Source: Phaeobacter piscinae (GTDB taxonomy: Bacteria > Pseudomonadota > Alphaproteobacteria > Rhodobacterales > Rhodobacteraceae). From it: a stretch of 64,000 bases of DNA. A model generated the notes under the pieces. It worked only from the letters and a program-made list of their open reading frames with translations, searched no databases and was not told the DNA's origin. The translations under genes and the position numbers were made by a program. Positions 53,526 to 63,050 of this stretch are shown here, in pieces. The stretch lies in NCBI RefSeq assembly GCF_002407245.1, contig NZ_CP010681.1, positions 372,001 to 436,000 of the forward strand. Reading direction: 5' to 3'. How positions within the stretch are numbered: position 1 is the stretch's first letter; every line of letters starts with the position of its first letter.

Positions 53526-54533
53526 TTGGCCATTGGCACTTTGACCCCATCGCAGGAGCAGGATGCCTCCCACGAGGCGCTGCTTGAATTTCCCGTCAAC
53601 CGACTGTTGATTGATCTGTGCGGCGAATACGACCGCAATCTTGCGACGCTTGAGCAAAAGCTCGGTGTGCAGATCGTCCGGCGTGGCAACCAGCTTTCGG
53701 TGCTGGGCGAAGAAGCCGCGCGCGACCAGGCGGCAGCAGTTCTGGCCGCACTGTATGATCGGTTGGAAACTGGTCGAAGCGTAGAGGCCGGCGACATTGA
53801 TCGCGAGCTGCGGATGGGGCAGGAACAGGTCGCCGACCCCGGCAGCCAGCTGGAGATGTTCCGGGGGGGCAAGGTCGAGATCAAGACCCGCAAGAAACTG
53901 GTCGAGCCACGCACCGATGCGCAAAAAGCCTATGTTCAGTCTCTGTTCGAACATGAGCTGGCATTTGGCATCGGTCCGGCCGGTACCGGTAAGACCTATC
54001 TGGCTGTCGCGGTTGGGGTCAGCATGTTCATCACTGGCCATGTCGACAAGATCATCCTTAGCCGTCCCGCCGTAGAGGCTGGCGAGAAGCTTGGGTATCT
54101 GCCTGGCGATATGAAGGACAAGGTCGATCCGTATATGCAGCCGCTCTACGATGCGCTGAACGATTTTCTGCCGGGTAAGCAATTGGCGAAGCTGTTGGAA
54201 GAAAAACAGATCGAGATTGCCCCGCTGGCCTTTATGCGCGGTCGCACGCTGTCCAATGCCTTTGTCGTGCTGGACGAGGCGCAGAATGCCACAACGATGC
54301 AGATGAAGATGTTTCTGACGCGTCTGGGCGAAGGATCGCGTATGGTGATCACTGGCGACCGCAGCCAGGTCGATCTGCCGCGCGGGGTCGCATCAGGGCT
54401 GGCAGATGCCGAACGGTTGCTGAGCAGCATTCCCAAGGTGAGCTTCAATTACTTCACGTCGCGCGACGTGGTGCGGCATCCGCTTGTGGCCGCCATCATC
54501 GAGGCCTATGAGGCGGATGAGAAACCCGCCTGA
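53526..54533 (+). CDS. PhoH family protein
   Basis: A 335-residue PhoH-like P-loop ATPase: an N-terminal KH-like segment (LATLEQKLGVQIVRRGNQLS), then Walker A GIGPAGTGKTYLAVAVG and Walker B NAFVVLDEAQNATTMQ. PhoH-like proteins are linked to RNA metabolism and regularly precede ybeY. The TTG at 53526 is chosen because GGAG lies six bases upstream; a GTG at 53445 has no SD. It heads the phoH-ybeY-corC-lnt run. Confidence 0.92.
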   Translation: MAIGTLTPSQEQDASHEALLEFPVNRLLIDLCGEYDRNLATLEQKLGVQIVRRGNQLSVLGEEAARDQAAAVLAALYDRLETGRSVEAGDIDRELRMGQEQVADPGSQLEMFRGGKVEIKTRKKLVEPRTDAQKAYVQSLFEHELAFGIGPAGTGKTYLAVAVGVSMFITGHVDKIILSRPAVEAGEKLGYLPGDMKDKVDPYMQPLYDALNDFLPGKQLAKLLEEKQIEIAPLAFMRGRTLSNAFVVLDEAQNATTMQMKMFLTRLGEGSRMVITGDRSQVDLPRGVASGLADAERLLSSIPKVSFNYFTSRDVVRHPLVAAIIEAYEADEKPA

Positions 54534-54575
54534 TCACATTCGTCACGGATTGATCTTGTTGGATAGTATGAGGCC

Positions 54576-54604
54576 GGGTTCCACGGTGTTGACATATGGA
54601 ACCC
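54576..54604. repeat. inverted repeat in the phoH-ybeY gap
   Basis: GGGTTCCA (54576-54583) and TGGAACCC (54597-54604) are exact inverse complements with a 13-base loop, 52 bases before ybeY. It could fold in the mRNA or be a regulator site; without a T-run it is not a standard terminator. Confidence 0.4.
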
Positions 54605-54655
54605 GCGCCGACATCGCATGCGACTGCGGACAGCCTTGGTTGTGAGATTTGAACA

Positions 54656-55186
54656 ATGACCCTCGACATCTCCCTAGATGACAGCCGTTGGCAGGACGCC
54701 GACCTCATCACATATGCGGAACAGGCGATCCATGCGGTGCTTGGGCATTTTGGTCTGGATGTTGACGATTGCGAGCTGTCTCTGCTGGCTTGCGATGACG
54801 CACGGATCATGGAGCTGAACACTGAGTTTCGCCAGAAGGCGAAGCCTACAAATGTGCTCAGCTGGCCCGCGGAGGATCTTTCGCCAGAGGAGGCGGGCGA
54901 CGAGCCGCTGCTGCCTGAGGCGGATTTTACTGGCGAAATCCCGCTGGGTGATATTGCGATTGCCTATGAGACCTGTACACGCGAGGCAGAAGATGCAGGC
55001 AAACCTTTGGCGGATCATCTGCGTCATTTGATCGTTCACGGAGTGTTGCATCTTTTGGGTTACGATCACATTCGTGACCCTGACGCCACTTTGATGGAAC
55101 GTCTTGAGGTGCAGATACTTGGCAAAATGGGTATCGATGACCCATATACTTTGGATGACAGTCCCAATCAGGGGCGTATCGGATAG
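54656..55186 (+). CDS. ybeY: YbeY, rRNA maturation endoribonuclease
   Basis: A 176-residue protein with the zinc motif HGVLHLLGYDH and the preceding PLGDIAIAYETC strand. YbeY takes part in 16S rRNA 3'-end processing and ribosome quality control. The segment between ELNTEFRQKAKPTNVLSWPA and GDIAIA is longer than in E. coli because of an acidic insert. Corc-like and lnt genes follow closely. Confidence 0.95.
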   Translation: MTLDISLDDSRWQDADLITYAEQAIHAVLGHFGLDVDDCELSLLACDDARIMELNTEFRQKAKPTNVLSWPAEDLSPEEAGDEPLLPEADFTGEIPLGDIAIAYETCTREAEDAGKPLADHLRHLIVHGVLHLLGYDHIRDPDATLMERLEVQILGKMGIDDPYTLDDSPNQGRIG

Positions 55187-55191
55187 GAACG

Positions 55192-56091
55192 ATGGACGAT
55201 ATAGACGGAAGTTCTAACGCAGCGCAGGGCGCGCTGGAGAACAAGGGCAGCGCTGACAACAGTGTCGCGGCTGCACAATCAACGGGGTTTCTGGGGCGAA
55301 TTTTCGGCTCCTTCGCCCCGGCAGAGACTGAAGGCGACGTGACTACCGGTCCGGACAAGCGTCTGCCGAACCAGCCGCATGGGATGATCAACCTCCGCCG
55401 CCTGCGGGTCGAGGATGTGGCCATTCCCGCAGCGGAGATTGTCGCGATCCCGGTTTCCACACCCAAGGATGAACTGGTTCAGATTTTTCGCGAAAGCGGT
55501 TTTACCCGGATTCCCGTCTATGAGGGCACGCTGGATACGCCCATTGGCTTTGTCCATCTCAAAGATTTCGCCCTGATGCATGGCTTCAACGGCACCGAGG
55601 CGGATTTCGGTCTCGAAGGCATGGTGCGACCGCTTCTGTTCGTGCCGCCGTCGATGACAATTGGTGTTCTGCTGACCAAGATGCAGGCCGAACGGCGCCA
55701 CATGGCGCTGGTGATTGATGAATATGGCGGAGTCGACGGCCTACTGACCATCGAGGACCTGATCGAGCAGGTTGTCGGCGAGATTGAGGATGAACATGAT
55801 GCCGGTGAGGATCAGACCTGGTTTCGCGAGAAGCAGGGCTGCTACGTCGCACAGGCCCGTACCCCACTGGATGAATTCGAGAATGAAATCGGCCGGTCGC
55901 TGACAAGCCACGAGGATGTGGACGGTGAGGAAATCGATTCCCTTGGCGGATTGGTTTTCATGCTGTCTGGTCGCGTACCTGCCCGGGGCGAGGTGATCCA
56001 GCACCCGGATGGGCCTGAGTTTGAGGTCATGGACGCTGATCCGCGCCGTATCAAGCGACTGCGGGTGCGGCTGCCGGATTGTTCGGGATGA
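55192..56091 (+). CDS. CBS-domain CorC/HlyC family protein
   Basis: A 299-residue cytoplasmic protein with two CBS domains (PVYEGTLDTPIGFVHLKDF; MALVIDEYGGVDGLLTIEDL) and a C-terminal CorC/HlyC domain (DGEEIDSLGGLVFMLSGRVP). There is no N-terminal membrane domain, so it is CorC/YbeX-like rather than a TlyC-type channel protein. The family is linked to magnesium/cobalt efflux and, by gene order, to ribosome and envelope genes. It starts five bases after ybeY and overlaps lnt by ATGA. Confidence 0.92.
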   Translation: MDDIDGSSNAAQGALENKGSADNSVAAAQSTGFLGRIFGSFAPAETEGDVTTGPDKRLPNQPHGMINLRRLRVEDVAIPAAEIVAIPVSTPKDELVQIFRESGFTRIPVYEGTLDTPIGFVHLKDFALMHGFNGTEADFGLEGMVRPLLFVPPSMTIGVLLTKMQAERRHMALVIDEYGGVDGLLTIEDLIEQVVGEIEDEHDAGEDQTWFREKQGCYVAQARTPLDEFENEIGRSLTSHEDVDGEEIDSLGGLVFMLSGRVPARGEVIQHPDGPEFEVMDADPRRIKRLRVRLPDCSG

Positions 56092-57599
56092 CCACTACGG
56101 TCTGGTCGGCGACCAGCCTTCGGCCCGCGTTCCTACCTGCTACTACCGCTGTCGCAGCGGGCGGGTTGCTGGCGTTTGCATTGGCGCCATTTCACGCGCT
56201 TTGGTTGGTGCCGCTATGCCTTGGTGTGGCTGGATATCAGCTGCTTCAGGCGTCTTCGCCCCGCCAAGGCGCGCTGTTTGGCTGGTTGCTGGGAACGGCC
56301 TACTTTTCCGTCGGCATGGTCTGGATCTACGAGCCATTTCAGATTGATGCAGACCGCTATGCCTGGATGGCACCTTTTGCAGTTCTGGGCCTTGCGGGCG
56401 GGTTGGCGCTGTTTTGGGCACTGGCATTTGGTGTTGCGGTGCGGTTTGGGCAAGGGGCAGCTAGGCTGTTGTTGCTCATCGCTGTGCTGTCGCTGGCGGA
56501 GTTCGCGCGGGCCTATGTCCTGACCGGCCTGCCTTGGGCCGCTTTCGGGCAGTTCTGGATCGATACCCCAGCTGCGCAGTTGCTGCCTTGGATCGGATCA
56601 CATGGCCTGAGTCTCCTGACCTTGGGTGCCACCGTGCCACTTGGCTTGATCCGCCACCGCCCGGTGGCTGCGCTGCTGCCGGTCATTGCAGTGGGTGCCA
56701 TCGTGGTGTTTCTGCCCAAACCACCCGTCGCCGCACTGACCGAGCACACGCTGCGCCTTGTGCAGCCCAACGCGCCTCAGGATCAGAAATGGCACCCGGA
56801 CCTGCGCTGGTCGTTTGTCGAACGGCAGTTGGAGTACTCGCGTGCGCCTGCTGCTGATGGATCGAAGGTGGATCTCATCCTCTGGCCGGAAACGGCGATT
56901 CCCCTGATGTTGAACTACGCCGAAGATGTCTTGGATGAGGTTGTGTCTGCCGCAGGGGATACGCCGGTGATGTTGGGCATCCAGCGCAGAACAGATGGGC
57001 GATATCACAACTCAGCGATTGTACTGGAGGGCAGCAATGTTCCTGCCCAGATCTATGACAAGGCGCATCTGGTCCCGTTTGGGGAGTATATACCGGCGGG
57101 CAATCTGATGGCGCGTTTTGGCGTGCATGGTTTTGCGTCGCAGGCCGGGGCGGGCTATGCGGCGGGGCCGGGACCTCGGCTTTTGGATCTGCCTGTGGGA
57201 AAGGCATTGCCGTTGATTTGCTATGAGGCCGTGTTTCCGCAGGATGTGAATGCCGCACCGGGGCGGGCAGACCTGCTGATCCAGATCACCAATGATGCGT
57301 GGTTCGGGACCTATTCTGGCCCCTATCAGCATCTGGTTCAGGCGCGGATGCGCGCGATTGAGCAGGGCTTGCCCATGGCGCGCGTTGCGAATACCGGGAT
57401 CTCGGCCATGATTGATCCCTATGGCCGGATTTTGGACGCCCTGCCTCTGGGCGTTGCGGGCTATCTGGATGTGGTGCTGCCTGCACCGCTGCCACGAACG
57501 CTTTACGCACAGACCGGAGATCTGCCGGTGTTTCTTTTCTGCATCGTCCTTGGCGGGCTGGCGCTGCGACGCAGCACCACACTTGCACGCGGGTCATAG
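56088..57599 (+). CDS. lnt: Lnt, apolipoprotein N-acyltransferase
   Basis: A 503-residue inner-membrane enzyme. About six hydrophobic helices cover residues 15-210, followed by a periplasmic nitrilase domain with the catalytic triad in ILWPETAIPLM (Glu), DKAHLVPFGEYIP (Lys) and PLICYEAVFPQDV (Cys), and a final membrane helix. It adds the third acyl chain to lipoproteins, such as the one at 53076. ATG 56088 overlaps the preceding stop by ATGA. Confidence 0.95.
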   Translation: MTTTVWSATSLRPAFLPATTAVAAGGLLAFALAPFHALWLVPLCLGVAGYQLLQASSPRQGALFGWLLGTAYFSVGMVWIYEPFQIDADRYAWMAPFAVLGLAGGLALFWALAFGVAVRFGQGAARLLLLIAVLSLAEFARAYVLTGLPWAAFGQFWIDTPAAQLLPWIGSHGLSLLTLGATVPLGLIRHRPVAALLPVIAVGAIVVFLPKPPVAALTEHTLRLVQPNAPQDQKWHPDLRWSFVERQLEYSRAPAADGSKVDLILWPETAIPLMLNYAEDVLDEVVSAAGDTPVMLGIQRRTDGRYHNSAIVLEGSNVPAQIYDKAHLVPFGEYIPAGNLMARFGVHGFASQAGAGYAAGPGPRLLDLPVGKALPLICYEAVFPQDVNAAPGRADLLIQITNDAWFGTYSGPYQHLVQARMRAIEQGLPMARVANTGISAMIDPYGRILDALPLGVAGYLDVVLPAPLPRTLYAQTGDLPVFLFCIVLGGLALRRSTTLARGS

Positions 57600-57624
57600 C
57601 TGCTTAACCTCTGGGCATTATAGA

Positions 57625-57653
57625 TTGACGACACACGTCTCCCCGCGTACTGC
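57625..57653 (+). promoter_or_regulatory. candidate metK promoter
   Basis: TTGACG (57625-57630) and TACTGC (57648-57653) are 17 bases apart. A transcript from here would begin around 57660, directly before the riboswitch at 57665, which makes the weak -10 element more believable. Confidence 0.4.
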
Positions 57654-57664
57654 GGTTCGATTAC

Positions 57665-57709
57665 TGCCACAACGGCTTCCTGGCGTGGCAGGCTAAACCC
57701 AACGGAGCA
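57665..57709 (+). promoter_or_regulatory. SAM/SAH-type riboswitch upstream of metK
   Basis: The stem TGCCAC (57665-57670) / GTGGCA (57685-57690) encloses AACGGCTTCCTGGC, and AACGGAGCA follows at 57701-57709. This is the compact pseudoknot pattern of the SAM/SAH riboswitch class, known mainly from Rhodobacterales metK leaders. The GGCTTCC loop can pair with GGAGC, which is the SD of metK, so ligand binding would hide the ribosome site. Translational feedback on SAM synthesis is expected. Confidence 0.87.
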
Positions 57710-57715
57710 CCTTTC

Positions 57716-58897
57716 ATGACCCGCACGAATTATACTTTCACCTCGGAATCGGTTTCCGAGGGACACCCGGATAAGGTCTGTGACCGTATTTCGGACGCCG
57801 TTCTGGACGCCTTTCTGAGCGAAGAGCCTGAGGCCCGCGTCGCGGCCGAAACCTTTGCGACCACGAACCGCGTGGTCATTGGGGGGGAAGTGGGTTTGTC
57901 GGATCAGGACAAACTGCACGATTACATGGGCCGCATCGATGAGATCGCCCGCGCCTGCATCAAGGACATCGGCTACGAGCAGGATAAGTTCCATCATGAG
58001 ACGGTGGAGATCACCAACCTGCTGCACGAGCAATCCGCCCATATCGCCCAAGGCGTCGATGCCGCTGCCGACAAGGAAGAGGGCGCAGGTGATCAGGGTA
58101 TCATGTTCGGTTTCGCGACCAATGAAACACCCGCACTGATGCCTGCACCGATTCAGTATAGCCATGCAATCCTGCGGCGCCTCGCTGAGGTGCGCAAGAA
58201 CGGCACCGAGCCGACGCTGGGCCCGGATGCGAAATCGCAGCTTTCGGTGGTCTATGAGAATGGCAAACCGGTGCGTGTCAGCTCGCTGGTGCTGTCGACC
58301 CAGCATCTGGACGAGACGCTGACCTCCAACGACATCCGCGCCATCGTAGAACCTTATTTCCACGAGACCCTGCCTGAAGGCTGGTTGACCGATGAGACCG
58401 TCTGGCACGTCAATCCAACCGGTAAATTCGTTATTGGTGGTCCGGACGGGGATGCGGGTCTGACCGGGCGCAAGATCATCGTCGACACCTACGGCGGTGC
58501 AGCCCCTCATGGTGGCGGAGCATTCTCCGGCAAGGATCCGACCAAGGTTGACCGCTCAGCGGCTTATGCGGCGCGCTATCTTGCCAAGAATGTTGTGGCG
58601 GCGGGGCTTGCAGATAAATGCACGATTCAGCTGTCATATGCGATTGGCGTTGCCAAACCGCTGTCGATCTACGCCGATACCCATGGTACGGGCGATGTGG
58701 ATGCGGCCAGGATTGAGGCGGCGATTGATCGGATTATGGATCTGACGCCGCGCGGTATTCGCCATCACCTTGGGCTGAACAAGCCAATCTATGAACGCAC
58801 CGCGGCCTATGGTCATTTTGGTCGCGAGCCGGATGCTGATGGCGGTTTCAGCTGGGAGCGGACTGATCTGGTTGAGGCGCTGACAAAAGCGATCTGA
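57716..58897 (+). CDS. metK: MetK, S-adenosylmethionine synthase
   Basis: A 393-residue cytoplasmic enzyme with all hallmark motifs: [33 protein letters not shown] and [19 protein letters not shown]. It makes SAM from methionine and ATP. The SD is embedded in the riboswitch at 57665-57709, with GGAGC eight bases before ATG. A strong terminator follows. SAM users in the window include MiaB, TrmB, PhnJ and the two small methyltransferase-like proteins. Confidence 0.97.
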   Translation: MTRTNYTFTSESVSEGHPDKVCDRISDAVLDAFLSEEPEARVAAETFATTNRVVIGGEVGLSDQDKLHDYMGRIDEIARACIKDIGYEQDKFHHETVEITNLLHEQSAHIAQGVDAAADKEEGAGDQGIMFGFATNETPALMPAPIQYSHAILRRLAEVRKNGTEPTLGPDAKSQLSVVYENGKPVRVSSLVLSTQHLDETLTSNDIRAIVEPYFHETLPEGWLTDETVWHVNPTGKFVIGGPDGDAGLTGRKIIVDTYGGAAPHGGGAFSGKDPTKVDRSAAYAARYLAKNVVAAGLADKCTIQLSYAIGVAKPLSIYADTHGTGDVDAARIEAAIDRIMDLTPRGIRHHLGLNKPIYERTAAYGHFGREPDADGGFSWERTDLVEALTKAI

Positions 58898-58930
58898 CCC
58901 AGTTCCATATGTCCAATTTGTGTTGAGAAC

Positions 58931-58956
58931 AGGCGGGGGTGTCCCCGCCTTTTTTC
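58931..58956 (+). terminator. intrinsic terminator after metK
   Basis: AGGCGGGG (58931-58938) pairs with CCCCGCCT (58943-58950) around GTGT, followed by a run of T. A classical Rho-independent terminator. Confidence 0.93.
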
Positions 58957-59062
58957 GTTTGGGCGCCACATCCGGCGGTTTCAGATGTGCAAAGCACTTG
59001 GAGATCCGGGTATTTTGCGGTCAGTATAGTTCTGTAATTGCAATGTTATGGAGCTGACTTTG

Positions 59063-59782
59063 ATGGGGTCTCGCTGCTGGTTCATCCTGCACCTGCGCGC
59101 GTGTCGGCGGCTTGCGCTGTGGGGATTGGCCTGTGTGCTGGCAGTCTCGTTGATACCGCATGTGGCGCAGGCTCGGCAAACGCTTCCACCCAAGTTCAAA
59201 ATTGATGGGACAACGCTGATCTACGATACAGACAATCTGGTTGCGCAGGAGGTTGATGGCACGCAGCACGCAGAAACCGGTGAAATCAGCGATGATGATA
59301 TCGAACCCTTTCGCGATATTCTGGATGCCAACCCCGCCATAACGCGGCTCCAGCTGAACAGTGGGGGAGGCAGTGTCTACGCGGGTGAGTCGATCGCTGA
59401 TATTGTTCAGGATCACGCGCTGGATACCTGGGTGGTCGGAGAATGCATCAGCGCCTGTGTTGATATCTTCTTGGCCGGCAATCGACGTCAGATGACCCTC
59501 GGGTCGAAGATTGGCTTTCATCAGCGCGACTGGGCACCGAAAGCGGTGCAGAGCTATTATCGCCTGTGGCGCAAGGATGAAAACTGGGCCACACCGTTTG
59601 AATTCGGGACCTGGATTTACCGTGATACGCAGTCAGAGGTTTTTCGCCATCTAAAGTATATGATGCAGCGCGGTGTGGATCCGGCCTTTGCGATTGAGAC
59701 GCTGAAAACCAACCCCGAGGATGTCTGGTACCCGACCCGGCTGCGTCTGATGGCGGCGGGGGTGCTGCGCGAGACCCCCTAG
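59063..59782 (+). CDS. ClpP-fold (COG3904-like) periplasmic protein
   Basis: About 239 residues with an N-terminal signal peptide ending near PHVAQA. The mature part has LQLNSGGGSVYAGESIADIV and GECISACVDIFLAGNRRQM, the pattern of ClpP/crotonase-fold predicted periplasmic proteins, with the serine of ISAC at the nucleophile position. KIGFHQRDWAP contains a possible catalytic His. Function unknown; it may be a peptidase. ATG 59063 has GGAG eight bases upstream; ATG 59048 is possible. It lies between metK and trmB. Confidence 0.75.
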   Translation: MGSRCWFILHLRACRRLALWGLACVLAVSLIPHVAQARQTLPPKFKIDGTTLIYDTDNLVAQEVDGTQHAETGEISDDDIEPFRDILDANPAITRLQLNSGGGSVYAGESIADIVQDHALDTWVVGECISACVDIFLAGNRRQMTLGSKIGFHQRDWAPKAVQSYYRLWRKDENWATPFEFGTWIYRDTQSEVFRHLKYMMQRGVDPAFAIETLKTNPEDVWYPTRLRLMAAGVLRETP

Positions 59783-59874
59783 AGCGGGGGCGTCGCGGTG
59801 GCTGGCTTGACCCAGACCGCTGCATCGGGCAGAGGGGCGGCCAGGTTTTGAACGCTCGATAGGAAAAATCCCCG

Positions 59875-60639
59875 ATGTCTGATGACACCAAACACAACCA
59901 GGCGCCCTCCGGCGATAGTCGGCCCAACGCGGTTGATAAACATCAGAGTGGTGCGCCTTGGCGTAACTTCTACGGGCGCCTGAAGGGCAAACAGCTCAAA
60001 GACAGCCAGCAGCGCTATATTGACGAGGATCTGGCCTCGCTCAGCCCCGGCGCGGTGGGTTGGGATGTGAACCCGGATCGTACACCCTTGGATCTGCAGA
60101 ACATGTTCGGCGGGCGCGACGTCTGGCTGGAAGTTGGCTTTGGCGGTGGTGAGCATCTGGTGCATCAGGCCAAATCGAACCCGGATGTCGGCATCATCGG
60201 TGCGGAACCCTATATCAACGGCGTCGCAATGCTGCTGGGCAAAATCCGCCGTGCAGGGGCGGATAATATCAAGGTCCATCCCGGCGATGCCCGTGACCTG
60301 ATGGATGTCTTGCCGGAGCAGTCGATTTCGCGTGCGTTTCTACTCTACCCTGATCCTTGGCCAAAGGCGCGCCACCATCGGCGCCGTTTTGTCACGCAGG
60401 AACATCTGGCACCCCTCGCAAAATGCCTGAAACCGGGCGCGATCTTTCGGGTGGCTACGGATATTCCCGACTACGTTCGCCAGACCATGGAAGAGGTGCC
60501 GCAGGCCGGGTTCGAGTGGCTGGCAGAGGGACCGGATGACTGGCGCGTGGCTTGGGATGACTGGATCTCGACCCGCTATGAGCAAAAGGCCCTGCGCGAA
60601 GGCCGTACGCCTCATTATATGACATTCCGTCGCCTCTGA
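59875..60639 (+). CDS. trmB: TrmB, tRNA (guanine-46-N7)-methyltransferase
   Basis: A 254-residue class I methyltransferase. The SAM loop is VWLEVGFGGGEHLVHQA, followed by IIGAEPYINGVAMLLGKI and the TrmB signature FLLYPDPWPKARHHRRRFV. A basic N-terminal tail of about 60 residues precedes the core. It makes m7G46 in tRNA variable loops. Confidence 0.95.
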   Translation: MSDDTKHNQAPSGDSRPNAVDKHQSGAPWRNFYGRLKGKQLKDSQQRYIDEDLASLSPGAVGWDVNPDRTPLDLQNMFGGRDVWLEVGFGGGEHLVHQAKSNPDVGIIGAEPYINGVAMLLGKIRRAGADNIKVHPGDARDLMDVLPEQSISRAFLLYPDPWPKARHHRRRFVTQEHLAPLAKCLKPGAIFRVATDIPDYVRQTMEEVPQAGFEWLAEGPDDWRVAWDDWISTRYEQKALREGRTPHYMTFRRL

Positions 60640-60772
60640 TCCTGCTGCCTGACGTTGCTCTGTGCGTGGTGCAATATCTTGCGGGGCGTGGCGGCAATGG
60701 GAAAACACGCTGGACCGACACCAAGCGATTGGGTAGTCCAATTGTGAACGCTAGCATTTCGAAAGGCTCCTC

Positions 60773-62122
60773 ATGTCCGGACACGGTACGCCCATCCCGA
60801 TGACCTCGCACCGCGCGGATCCGCTGACCGGCATTGCCGAGGTTCCGGGCGACAAATCAATCTCGCACCGCTCGCTGATCCTGGGCGCGCTGGCCGTGGG
60901 GGAGACCAAGATTTCGGGCCTGCTTGAGGGCGAAGACGTCTTGGATACGGCCAAGGCGATGCAGGCCATGGGGGCGGAGGTCATCAATCACGGTGGCGGC
61001 AATTGGTCTGTGCATGGTGTGGGCGTTGGTGGGCTGGCGGAACCGGACCAGGTGATCGACTGCGGCAACTCCGGCACTGGTGTGCGCCTGATCATGGGGG
61101 TTATGGCGACCTCTCCTATCACGGTTACCTTCACAGGGGATGCCAGCCTCAACAAACGACCAATGGCGCGGGTAACCGATCCGCTCGCCCTGTTTGGGAC
61201 CCAGTCTGTTGGTCGTTCCGGTGGGCGTCTGCCTATGACAATTGTTGGTGCTGCTGAGCCGACACCGGTGCGCTATGCGGTTCCCGTGCCCTCCGCGCAG
61301 GTGAAATCCGCGGTCCTTCTGGCCGGTTTGAATGCTCCGGGGCAGACAGTTGTGATCGAAAAAGAGGCAACCCGCGATCACTCTGAGCGGATGCTGGCAG
61401 GGTTTGGCGCCGAGATCACTGTCGAGGATACGGATGAAGGCCGGGTCATCACACTGACCGGGCAGCCTGAGCTGAAACCGCAGGTCATCGCGGTGCCGCG
61501 TGACCCCTCGAGCGCTGCCTTTCCGGTCTGTGCAGCACTGATTACGCCGGGGTCTGATGTGCTGGTACCCGGGATTGGTCTCAACCCGACGCGGGCAGGG
61601 TTGTTCTATACCCTGCGGGATATGGGCGCGGATCTGACCTTTGAAAATATGCGCGAAGAGGGCGGTGAGCCGGTCGCGGATCTGCGCGCGCGCTACTCGC
61701 CCGATATGAAGGGGATTGACGTCCCACCGGAGCGCGCGGCCTCGATGATTGATGAATATCCGGTGCTTTCGGTGGTCGCGTCCTTTGCGACGGGCAAGAC
61801 CATGATGACCGGCGTGAAGGAGCTGCGGGTAAAGGAAAGTGACCGGATCGACGCGATGGCGCGGGGGTTGCGCGCAAATGGCGTGATGGTTGAAGAGGGG
61901 GAGGATTGGTGGGCCGTTACCGGTCTGGGCCCGGAAGGTGTCCCCGGCGGAGGCACCTGCGAGAGCTTCCTTGACCACCGGATCGCGATGTCTTTCATGG
62001 TGATGGGTATGGGAGCCCAGAAATCCGTGACTGTCGATGATGGCACGCCCATTGCTACGTCGTTCCCGATCTTCACCCGGCTGATGACCACGCTGGGGGC
62101 GCGGCTAGAGACAACGGCATGA
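60773..62122 (+). CDS. aroA: AroA, 3-phosphoshikimate 1-carboxyvinyltransferase
   Basis: EPSP synthase, 449 residues, with [20 protein letters not shown] (shikimate-phosphate site), [18 protein letters not shown], and [19 protein letters not shown]. The motif [20 protein letters not shown], continuing QSVG, is of the class II (alphaproteobacterial, CP4-like) type, which is typically less glyphosate-sensitive. It catalyses step six of the shikimate pathway. The stop overlaps cmk by ATGA; aroA-cmk-rpsA is a common order. Confidence 0.95.
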   Translation: MSGHGTPIPMTSHRADPLTGIAEVPGDKSISHRSLILGALAVGETKISGLLEGEDVLDTAKAMQAMGAEVINHGGGNWSVHGVGVGGLAEPDQVIDCGNSGTGVRLIMGVMATSPITVTFTGDASLNKRPMARVTDPLALFGTQSVGRSGGRLPMTIVGAAEPTPVRYAVPVPSAQVKSAVLLAGLNAPGQTVVIEKEATRDHSERMLAGFGAEITVEDTDEGRVITLTGQPELKPQVIAVPRDPSSAAFPVCAALITPGSDVLVPGIGLNPTRAGLFYTLRDMGADLTFENMREEGGEPVADLRARYSPDMKGIDVPPERAASMIDEYPVLSVVASFATGKTMMTGVKELRVKESDRIDAMARGLRANGVMVEEGEDWWAVTGLGPEGVPGGGTCESFLDHRIAMSFMVMGMGAQKSVTVDDGTPIATSFPIFTRLMTTLGARLETTA

Positions 62123-62724
62123 GTTTTACCGTTGCAGTTGATGGCCCGGCTGCCGCTGGCAAGGGCACGATTTCTCGGGCGGTTGCGGCCCATTTCGGAT
62201 TTGGCCATCTGGATACGGGCCTGCTCTACCGCGCGGTTGGCGCGCGGATGCTTGCCGGGGATAAGCCGATAGAGGCCGCCCTTGCGCTGCTGCCGGATGA
62301 TCTTGAACGGCCAGAACTGCGCACAGCGCAGGTGGCACAGGCCGCATCCAAAGTGGCGGTGATTGCTGAGGTGCGCGCGGCGCTAGTTGATTTTCAGCGG
62401 GCTTTTGCCCGCCGGGCAGGCGGGGCGGTGTTGGACGGGCGGGACATCGGCACGGTGATCTGCCCGCGCGCGCAGGCCAAGCTTTTCGTGACAGCCAGCG
62501 CCGAAGTCCGTGCGCAGCGCCGCTTGCAGGAGTTGATGGCAGCGGGCAATCCCACCAGCTATGCCGAAGTTCTGGAAGATGTTAAGGCGCGGGACGCACG
62601 CGATACCAACCGCTCGGAATCGCCGTTGAAACCTGCCAGCGATGCAGTGCTGATTGATACCAGTGCTCTCACGATTGATGAGGCCGTGGCGATGGCCATA
62701 GCGGCGATTGATGCGCGGCGCTAG
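62119..62724 (+). CDS. cmk: Cmk, (d)CMP kinase
   Basis: A 201-residue P-loop kinase with [35 protein letters not shown] and [13 protein letters not shown], and the lid arginines in [14 protein letters not shown]. It phosphorylates CMP and dCMP. It is slightly shorter than the E. coli enzyme, as usual in alphaproteobacteria. The start overlaps the aroA stop. Confidence 0.95.
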   Translation: MSFTVAVDGPAAAGKGTISRAVAAHFGFGHLDTGLLYRAVGARMLAGDKPIEAALALLPDDLERPELRTAQVAQAASKVAVIAEVRAALVDFQRAFARRAGGAVLDGRDIGTVICPRAQAKLFVTASAEVRAQRRLQELMAAGNPTSYAEVLEDVKARDARDTNRSESPLKPASDAVLIDTSALTIDEAVAMAIAAIDARR

Positions 62725-63050
62725 CCTGATCCGGTTGCTGTCACGGCTCCACGGCCCGTGATCACGCGCTGTCTGAACCTGCTGCGAACTCATGATCGTT
62801 CGCCGCTCCTCGGTGCCTGATGACGGTTTCCCTTGCGCCGGAGCGGGAATCCGCATACTAAACGCGCTGTCACTATAGAGGCGGTTAACGCACGGACGGC
62901 ATTCTGAGCAGGGTCGGGGCACACCTCGGCCCTTTGTGTTTGTTTGATCAGACCGGCCTGTGCTGCGCCTCATAAGGACCAATCTTCAAGACCGGCGGAA
63001 ACAACCGCCCGGCCAGATAAAACCGATTTGTAAAGGAAACCTGAGACCAC
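62725..63050 (+). promoter_or_regulatory. rpsA upstream region
   Basis: This 326-base gap has no gene. TTGCGC (62833-62838) and TACTAA (62856-62861), 17 bases apart, are a candidate promoter. That leaves a leader of nearly 190 bases, long enough for S1 autoregulation. A hairpin-forming CCGGCGG ... CCGCCCGG around 62990-63013 lies close to the SD AAAGGA before rpsA. Confidence 0.4.

Noticed and set aside
60729..60757. TTGGGT-N17-TAGCAT as an aroA promoter
   Set aside because: The start of transcription would fall about nine bases before the ATG, inside the SD; unlikely without other evidence.
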